The notes beneath the pieces were generated by a model, which was not told the origin of the DNA, searched no databases, and saw only the letters and a list, made by a program, of their open reading frames with translations. Shown here piece by piece: positions 57,242 through 64,000 of a DNA stretch of 64,000 bases. Position 1 is the first letter of the stretch, and each line of letters begins with the position of its first letter. A program made the position numbers and the translations under genes. The DNA is from Cinnamomum chago (taxonomy: Eukaryota; Streptophyta; Magnoliopsida; Laurales; Lauraceae): positions 48,194,501 through 48,258,500 of the forward strand of contig CP142452.1 in NCBI GenBank assembly GCA_038049695.1. The letters run 5' to 3'.

Positions 57242-60200
57242 TGTCGCGACCACGGACCGGGCCCCGTGGGACTAATCCGGGACCAGGACGGTAATGTGGT
57301 GCGGTGAGTGTACACATTTATTTAATTTCCCACAGGTGTCCGCGGTGAGGATATCACAACCATATACGAATATTTCTTTTAAGTGCGGAAGCGTGCAATA
57401 AATCAAATAGTCAAACCATCTCTAGTCATAAGGACCATAACACAAGTATAAACATTGTATCAGAATGAGCAATGATCATCAGTACGTTTCCCGAAAGTGA
57501 GTTAGAGTTTTAAACAAACGTTCATTTTAGTACATTCCCAAAAATAGAGGCCAACAAAGGCCAATGTAAACAAAATATCAATCCCCTAAAGAATGGTTAA
57601 ATGTTCCCCAAAATATCACGTCTCTCGTAGCAACCAATGTCTAAATGACATCATCAGCATGCCACTCAACTAGGCGTTGTGGTTCACCGACCGCATCCTT
57701 AAGCTTCGCCTCGGGATAGACAACGTCTGGACCTGAGTACCAAAGAGTGGGTCAAACACGACGGTTTGACAAATGGGTGAAAAGAGATAACAATTCAATA
57801 ATAAATACATTTACCTTTAAAAGCATTTAAACCTGTTCGATCAATAACTTCATTACAGAATCAAATCATTTAATGAAAGCATAAGTATAGTGTAAAACAT
57901 GTATGGGTATCCAAGGAAATCAGGGAAACAAGCAAGATGGCAACCACACAAAGCTAAGTCCTCTATCACTAAAGTGACAGAGCAATAACTAGGCACTGAT
58001 CTCAGTCACTCGAGGTGAGGAGAAACAGTGGATCTTATAAATACATATACATATACTATACATGACCACTGTAGCGAGCCGGGCATCGGGAACCACAGTA
58101 GCAATCTGCGGCATTGGGACAAGACCACGGTAATGACCAGGTAGCGGGATCCAAACTATAGCTAGCAGGACAAGAGGGGGATCTCCAAATCAGGTGATCA
58201 GACTGACAAGGTTATCCAAGCTTAGTGGTGCCAACTCATAGGTCAAATATTTGAAATCAAGACATGTGCAAATAAATCAAGTACAAGTAAATAAACGGGC
58301 CGGACAAGAATGCTCAAAGGCATAACTTTCATTTCATGTCGGGCAATGCATTTCGAGACAAGTGACTGTTACTAGTGTAACTTCAATGCTTTAGGGAAAA
58401 CAACTCATGTAATGCAAGTCTCGGGAATAAGGAAATACAATGAAATATTACAATTTCGGTTAAAATAGTGATTCCAAGATTTATTTAAGGTGAATAGGGG
58501 TCCCGTATGTCGATTGTAATAACGACTTGGTACTCCTTGAGTTTGAAGACATTCCGGGCTCCTTATACACTTTAGGGTTTTCAAAACTTTAAATGAGCTT
58601 ATAGATACTACCAGACGGTACGATTAAAGTCAAAAGTATAGACAATTCAATCCTAAGTACAATGTTAATCCTGACGCATCGGGCAACCTACTCAGTCATC
58701 GAAAGGGATAGGAGTCGCGATACTCAAGCAAATAGACTTCGTGCGTAGATATAAAGAAGGTATCGCGTTGTCCCATACCGTTCAAGATTGAATTAGATTG
58801 GATTCCGATACAACCGGAATAACCATGAAAAACGTCGGCTCAAGACTTCCTCACATATAGTCAAATGAGCCCAAAAAGGGTAGCCAAAGTCCCACCAAAG
58901 TCCATCCAGAAATAGGGTAAAAATCTCTCCCAGGAAGGATTTCACAGTTGGCTCGGTCGACCCCGTACACAGTAGCCCCGGTCGACCTAAGGAGGTCAGG
59001 TCGACCTGGTCCCTGTGTGCCCGGTCGACCGAGCCCATGGCCGGTCGACCTGCAGTTGTAACTGAAGAAAGGAGAATAGTGTTTTTGTCAGGTTCCAGAG
59101 AACCTGACCCTGTGTCGCTGGTCGACCGAGTCCCCGAGCCGGTCGACCACGTGCACTGCGGAACAGAACCCAGGTTCGGTTTTGCAGTGAGCTGGGTCCT
59201 TCTCTTTTTACCTCCTTCCAATAAATAAACAACCAACAAAGAATAGAGACAGCAATAGATATAAACCAATGTTTTCAAGACATTAAATGAGCTAGCAAGA
59301 TTCATTATGAGCATTTATTTCAACAATACAAATAAAAAAAAACATGAGTAAAATCACTTCGTACTTCATCAATTCATTTATAGCTCAGAACATCTAATCA
59401 TCCACTTGCCTTTGGTCTCTAATCAAGCAAATCCAAGTCTCTAATCACCTCTCAAGCTCAAATCCAAGCTACAAGCACAAACCCCCAAAACAAACCCTAA
59501 AATGGGTCAAACAATGAATGAAGAAGTTAGAACTCACTATAATGAAAAGGAGCTTCTCAAGGACTAGAAGAATACAAATCTAGAAGATGGAGAAGATTGC
59601 TTGCTTGGATGACCTTCAAATAGCAAGAGTTAGCTCAAAGAAGATCTTGGAATGAGAGGTTTTCTTCACAAATGGTATCAATAGGAAGCTTGCAAGGTGG
59701 GGAAGAGAATGATAACCTCCATTTCTTGATTGATGCTAGTTTGGTGTGGATTGGAGATGGAGAGAACAAGAAGAAGAAGAGAAAGTTGTAAGAGGAAACC
59801 CTAGGCTGCCTTTTGTGCTGGAAAAGGGAAATGGAAGATGGGTTCTCCTTATATAAGCAATGAGAATGGGTCCCACTACTTAAGAACTCTTTGGGCTGAA
59901 ATCATGTCTTTCGGGACTTCAAATGAATTCGACGAAGAAGGAAGAAATGATCGCCGAAATATCTAGTTTCTAAAAAGTATATGTTTCGTGGGTTTCGGGG
60001 ATATCAAATTTTGGGTACAGATTTAGTGTGGAAAGACTGTTTTGCCCTCAAGGCTAGTAAATCGGGTTTTGGGGTCTTGAATGGGAACAGGATCAACATG
60101 AAAGTTGTCAGGATTAACGAGAAAAATGAAACGGGATAAAAACACAAATCAAAACAATTCCGAAAAATCCCCTAAGTAAAAGCAAAGTCCTAAATGGAAC

Positions 60201-60357
60201 CCCAAAGGGCCCCGCTAGACCCCAAAGCACTCAAAATTCCCCAAAACTATAACAAAAGCTATTCCAAACCCAACTTAGCCAAAATCACTAATCAAGCTTA
60301 GAACTAACATGCGACTTAATTAACACTAATCGGGTTCACTCGGGTTGGGGTCTTACA
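57242..60357 (-). mobile_element. Tekay 3' LTR, minus strand (subfamily B)
   Basis: Shares its start with the LTR at 20112-20779 and its distal half with the two subfamily C solo LTRs, but lacks their 90-bp array. It holds the conserved LTR block (59895-60130) and a SalI-core cassette (58950-59170). Confidence 0.9.
58950..59170. repeat. Palindrome cassette, SalI-core type, in a Tekay LTR
   Basis: Six or more GGTCGACC dyads lie here, including CCCGGTCGACCGAGC (about 59020), GGCCGGTCGACC (about 59040), CTGGTCGACCGAGTC (about 59119) and CCGGTCGACCACG (about 59141). The same core and neighbouring words (GGTCGACCTGCAG) occur in the Sirevirus LTR at 16219-16233, an unrelated superfamily. Confidence 0.9.
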
Positions 60358-60372
60358 TCCTCCACCCCTTAG
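60358..60372 (-). promoter_or_regulatory. Tekay polypurine tract, minus strand
   Basis: Complement reads CTAAGGGGTGGAGGA, the same as at 32851-32865, abutting the LTR start. Confidence 0.88.
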
Positions 60373-61399
60373 GGCATTTGGTCCTCCAAATGAAATATAA
60401 GACTCACCTCTGGTAGTAGATGTAGATACTTCTTCTGCACTTGATCTCGTAATTCCCATGTTGCCTCTTCCGGTCCGTGATTCTCCCATAGTACCTTTAC
60501 CCACTGAATAGACAGTGTCCTCAACTCTTGTTCCTTTGTATCAATGATCTGTATGGGCTTCTCAACATAGGTAGCATCTTCTCTGATTTCCAAAGGTTCA
60601 TGCCGGAGTACATGTGACGGATCGTGGACATACTTCTTCAACATAGACACATAAAAAATGTTGTGTACGTCGGATAGCTCAGGTGGTAAGGCTAACCTAT
60701 AAGCCACGTCACCGATCTTGCTCACAATGTCATATGGCCCAATGTATCTCCATGATGACTTGCCCTTCTGTCCAAATCTCAATGTTCCTCTCGTAGGTGA
60801 CACTTTCAAGAAAACCTTGTCTCCTTCCTTGAATTGTAAATCTCTGCGGTGGGAATCTGTATAGCTCTTCTGTCTACTTCGAGACACTTTCAGGCGTTCT
60901 TGAATCAACTTGATTTTGTAGCTGGTCTCACTTACAATAGTCGGTCCATGGAAACTGTGAATGCCGACTTCTTCCCAACATACAGGTGTCCTACACCTTC
61001 TGCCATACAATGCCTCGAAAGGCGCCATGCCAATGCTCGAATCGTAGCTATTGTTGTAAGCAAACTCACACAACGGTAATGTCTCATCCCATTGAGTCTT
61101 AAAGTCTAACACACAAGCACGAAGCATATCCTCAAGAGTCTGAATTGTTCTCATTGATTGACCATCTGTCTGCGGGTGATAAGTCGTGCTAAACTATAGT
61201 TTCGTGCCCATAGACTCATGTAGCGTCCTCCAGAACCTTGAGACGAATCTGCTGTCTCTGTCGGATGTGATAGAAATGGTTGTCCATGTCGACTAGGAAT
61301 CTCGTTGACAAACAACTCTGTCAAAGGTAGCATGTGCATCTTCTTCCCCGTCCTCATAGCAATGAAATGAGCTGACTTGATGAGACGGTCCATAAGGAC
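60373..61399 (-). mobile_element. Tekay integrase and chromodomain region, minus strand
   Basis: On the minus strand the integrase core ([52 protein letters not shown]) is followed by the C-terminal part (WRYIGPYDIVSKIGDVAYRL, SMLKKYVHDPSHVLRHEP). The chromodomain (IIDTKEQELRTLSIQWVKVL, ATWELRDQVQKKYLHLLPE) is in about 60400-60560. It is the best preserved Tekay C-terminus in the window. Confidence 0.92.
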
Positions 61400-63587
61400 T
61401 GTCGCGACCCCGGAACGGATCCCGGGCCCGCGACGTGCGTTGTGTTGTTGTTTGCATTGGAGATATACTTTCCCACAGGTTCCCGCGGTGAGGATTCCCA
61501 AAGACATGCGGAATATAACTCACACGATCAAATATGCGGAAGCGTGTAGCAAAACACATCAAGATGAGCACAAATAAATTTTTAAGTGCTAAAACAAAAT
61601 AATCACTAGACATTGTATCAAAGGAAGAAGTTAAAAATGGCATTCCCATAAAAATTCAAGTTATAAGACTAACACGAAAGTAAGTTAAGTTTTTGTTACA
61701 ACCCATAAGAGGCCAACAGAGGCCAATACACTTCTCCAAAATAATCAAAAGAAACCCCAAGACAAAAGATGACGAGACTCAAGAACCCGCCCGACGTCTA
61801 GATGACATCGTCGGGCTGCCACTCTCTCACAGGGGTTGGCTCACAAGCCTCCTCCTGACGCTCCTCCTCAAAGGCAACGTCTCCTGCACCTGGGCACCAA
61901 CAAACAAGGGTCAAACACAACGGTTTGGCAGGTAATCAATTTAGGTGCAAGCATGAAACACTAAACGTTTTAGAAACATAAAAGCAAATCCCTGATTTGA
62001 AATACTACAATGACTGAGATACATTTACAAAAATATTTCATTGAGCTGAGATGCTAAAACAAACTAGCATGAGTACATAATATATAATGAATAGTCATCA
62101 TCCACAAAGAGCCTATCCTTTTTCTATCATTTATATAATGAAAAGAGCAAGCACGCACGACAAGCACGATATACATAATATAATCACGACACGATTTCCC
62201 ACAAAGACGGGAATTCCGGCCGCGGAACCGGACACGCACGATGTGTAATAAATACACGACCAGTCTGCAGACAGTCCACATGTTTAAAGACCCCCAGACA
62301 GTGGATCAAACCGAAAGGACAGTCCAAGCTCAGTGGTGTTTACTTAATCCATGAATGCACAAAACACGCGAAACACTATCAAAACTTGTCAAGATAAAAA
62401 GGGGGAAGTCACTTATCAAAACACGACGAACACGACTAGCAAAACACGCTTAGGAAGTGATCCCTGTTTTCTTGAAACAATTCTTCAAAACAAGCTTATA
62501 TTTGAAATCCAAAACTAGTACACGATGGCACTTATCGTACCAAAACGGAATTCAAACACGAAATCTGACAAGCATGTGTTAAGGCTGCTAATTGACCTTT
62601 GTGTAATTGAGACTCCAATGTCGAAATATATAAGAGTTCGTGTCCCCGAAGTTGGGTTGCATTTCGAAGTTCCATTTACACAATGTCAAGTCAAAACCCT
62701 TAAGATAGTCTAGTTTTTCAACCTTCACGAAAATACACATGAAAATAATTCTTCTTCCTGAATCTGGCAGGTTCGCTCGAGCGAACTTTATAAGGCGATG
62801 ACACTTCGCTCGAGCGAGACAGTTCGTTCGAGCGGATAATAAGTGCGCTCGAACGGACAGCTCTCTGTCTTGCTCCAGATTATAAAGAGGGCAGTTCGCT
62901 CGAGCGGACAACTCTCTGTCTGCGCTCGGACCAAACAGAGGCTTGGTCGCTCGAGCGGACCAGCTTCTGCCTGAGCTCGCAGAGTGCAGAAACTACCTTT
63001 CTCTTGTACAACCTCCACTACATTTTTCTCCTTCTTCTCATCCATCAATCACATACAATCCCTTGAGCCTTCATGCTCACCAAGGGTTCATTTATCACCA
63101 TTTTACACATCCAAATCCAATAAAACATAACCATGAAGCTTGTAAACAAATTTAATGCACAATTTCTAAAATACAATGAAATCAAAATACACATGCATCA
63201 TTTCCTAGAGAGATTACTTGCCTTGCCCAATGCTAACAATCCTTCTCAAGCACTTCACTCAAGCTATTCCAATGCTACAAGGAAACCCAAGAAAACCACA
63301 CTAACTCACTCAAAATGGAAACAAAGAACCCATTTTAACAAAAGGGTTTGAACACATGAAAAACATGATCTTTAAGAACTAAAAAGACCTCATGAATAAC
63401 ATGGATCGAAACTCTTACCTAGAAATAGTCAAACAAGAGGGAGGAAGGAAATGAAGAGCTTTCCCAACTTTAGCTTTCAAGAAGAAGATATCAATAGGAA
63501 GCTTGAGATGAGAGGAAGAAGGTGATGGTCTTGGAATCTCCTTTGGAGTCTTCTAGCTAGCTCATGCAAGAGGAATGAAGTGGAAGG
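61400..63587 (-). mobile_element. Tekay LTR, minus strand (subfamily A), split by another LTR
   Basis: The LTR terminus (GGTCGCGACA on the minus strand) is at 61400, inside the Tekay integrase region. The LTR runs to 63587, where a plus-strand LTR begins. About 2.2 of the expected 3.0 kb is visible. It carries the inverted TATA-like site (near 62129) and an XhoI-core cassette. Whether it is solo or part of an element cannot be told. Confidence 0.88.
62765..62995. repeat. Palindrome cassette, XhoI-core type
   Basis: GTTCGCTCGAGCGAAC at 62771-62786 is a perfect 16-bp palindrome. Further CTCGAG dyads lie near 62809, 62901 and 62950, with TTCGAGCG variants between. Inverted, it is collinear with 1-243. 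Confidence 0.92.
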
Positions 63588-64000
63588 TGTTAGACCCCGA
63601 CCCAGACCAAGTCGATTAGTGTGCGATTAGTATGTGTTTAGTCCTAAGTGAGTTTAGTTGTTGTTGGGTTAGAAGTAATTAGTTTAGTCTTGGACATAGC
63701 TTTGGGAATTTTGAGAACGTTCAGTATTAATTAGACACACTCAAGAAGGCCTGAGTGCACGTGTAAGCTTGGGAAGATCGTATCGATTTCCGTGTAATTG
63801 TGATTTTGATTTCATTTGAATGATGTTCCGACGTGTTGCAACTTTCGTTTTAAGCCCATTCATGTTTGAAGCCCAAAAACCCATGTTTTGGCCCAAGAGG
63901 GTAAAATTGTCTTTTAGGCACAAATCTGGACACAATTTTCGAGATCTCAAAACCATGTCAAAAATATACTTTTTGGAAACTAGATTTTTCAACGATCGTT
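63588..64000 (+). mobile_element. Start of a Tekay LTR (subfamily A), cut by the window edge
   Basis: Begins TGTTAGACCCCGACCC and is collinear with 26192-26600 and 32866-33280, including the first part of the conserved block (from 63835). It is inserted in the minus-strand LTR above. Its right end and any target duplication lie outside. Confidence 0.9.

Larger units (their letters stand above)
57242..61399 (-). mobile_element. Tekay chromovirus, minus strand, 3' part (subfamily B)
   Basis: On the minus strand the order is integrase, chromodomain, polypurine tract and 3' LTR. The LTR is 57242-60357 (3116 bp; TGTAAGACCCCAACCC to GGTCGCGACA). The element is inserted in the Sirevirus RNase H in opposite orientation. 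Its 5' part is beyond a further LTR insertion at 61400 and outside the window. The visible coding part is well preserved, though broken. Confidence 0.92.

Noticed and set aside
1-62995. XhoI, SalI, NheI and ClaI-like cores as cloning-linker artefacts
   Set aside because: They are imperfect, clustered, present in both LTRs of elements and on both strands, and show age-related divergence.

Overview
The window is plant nuclear DNA made almost entirely of nested LTR retrotransposons. I found no host protein gene, tRNA gene, rRNA gene or CRISPR array. The evidence for a plant is: Ty3/gypsy chromoviruses of the Tekay/Del type (about 3-4 kb LTRs and a C-terminal chromodomain), Ty1/copia Sireviruses, a Tat-type gypsy pol remnant, and primer binding sites matching the 3' end of plant initiator Met tRNA. 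A large-genome angiosperm heterochromatin block fits; I cannot name the species. Every retroelement here is a fossil. LTR identities and ages are by-eye estimates.

Layout, left to right. 1-1611: end of a Tekay LTR. 1612-2640: Tat-type pol fossil. 2641-6125: non-coding repetitive DNA with ten copies of a 30-bp dyad module. 6130-6372: a chromovirus RNase H scrap. 6373-17643: a Sirevirus-type element with gag but no recognisable pol, carrying an inserted solo LTR (11358-15567). 17644-20779: Tekay internal region and the start of its 3' LTR. 20780-50869: a second Tekay element (5' LTR, PBS, gag), whose LTR is split by a copia element at 22487-49025. That copia element holds a two-LTR Tekay element (26192-35866) and three solo LTRs (36315-38299, 38730-42715, 46630-48323). 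50870-57241: a Sirevirus with gag-pol, inserted in the second Tekay element's gag. 57242-61399: a minus-strand Tekay element inside that Sirevirus. 61400-63587: a minus-strand Tekay LTR inside that. 63588-64000: a plus-strand Tekay LTR inside that.

Insertion order is unusually readable because many junctions keep 5-bp target duplications: AAAAC, CTGCC, TTATG, CCCCA, CTAAG and a near match CAAAT/CAAAG. The right side is nested six levels deep.

The most interesting signal is not a gene. In nearly every long LTR, well upstream of the TATA-like site, there is a GC-rich cassette of clustered 12-16 bp palindromes. The palindrome type changes between LTRs whose flanking sequence is otherwise homologous: an XhoI-like core (GTTCGCTCGAGCGAAC), SalI-like cores (GCTCGGTCGACCGAGC, TGTCGGTCGACCGACA), an NheI-like core (GCGGCTAGCCGC), and a ClaI-like core (GTCCGATCGATCGGAC). 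A fifth type, ten-base arms separated by exactly ten bases, fills 3115-5984. The same types recur in unrelated gypsy and copia families. Palindrome clusters are known from Sirevirus LTRs; their exchange among Tekay LTRs in one fixed slot is, to my knowledge, not a described system.
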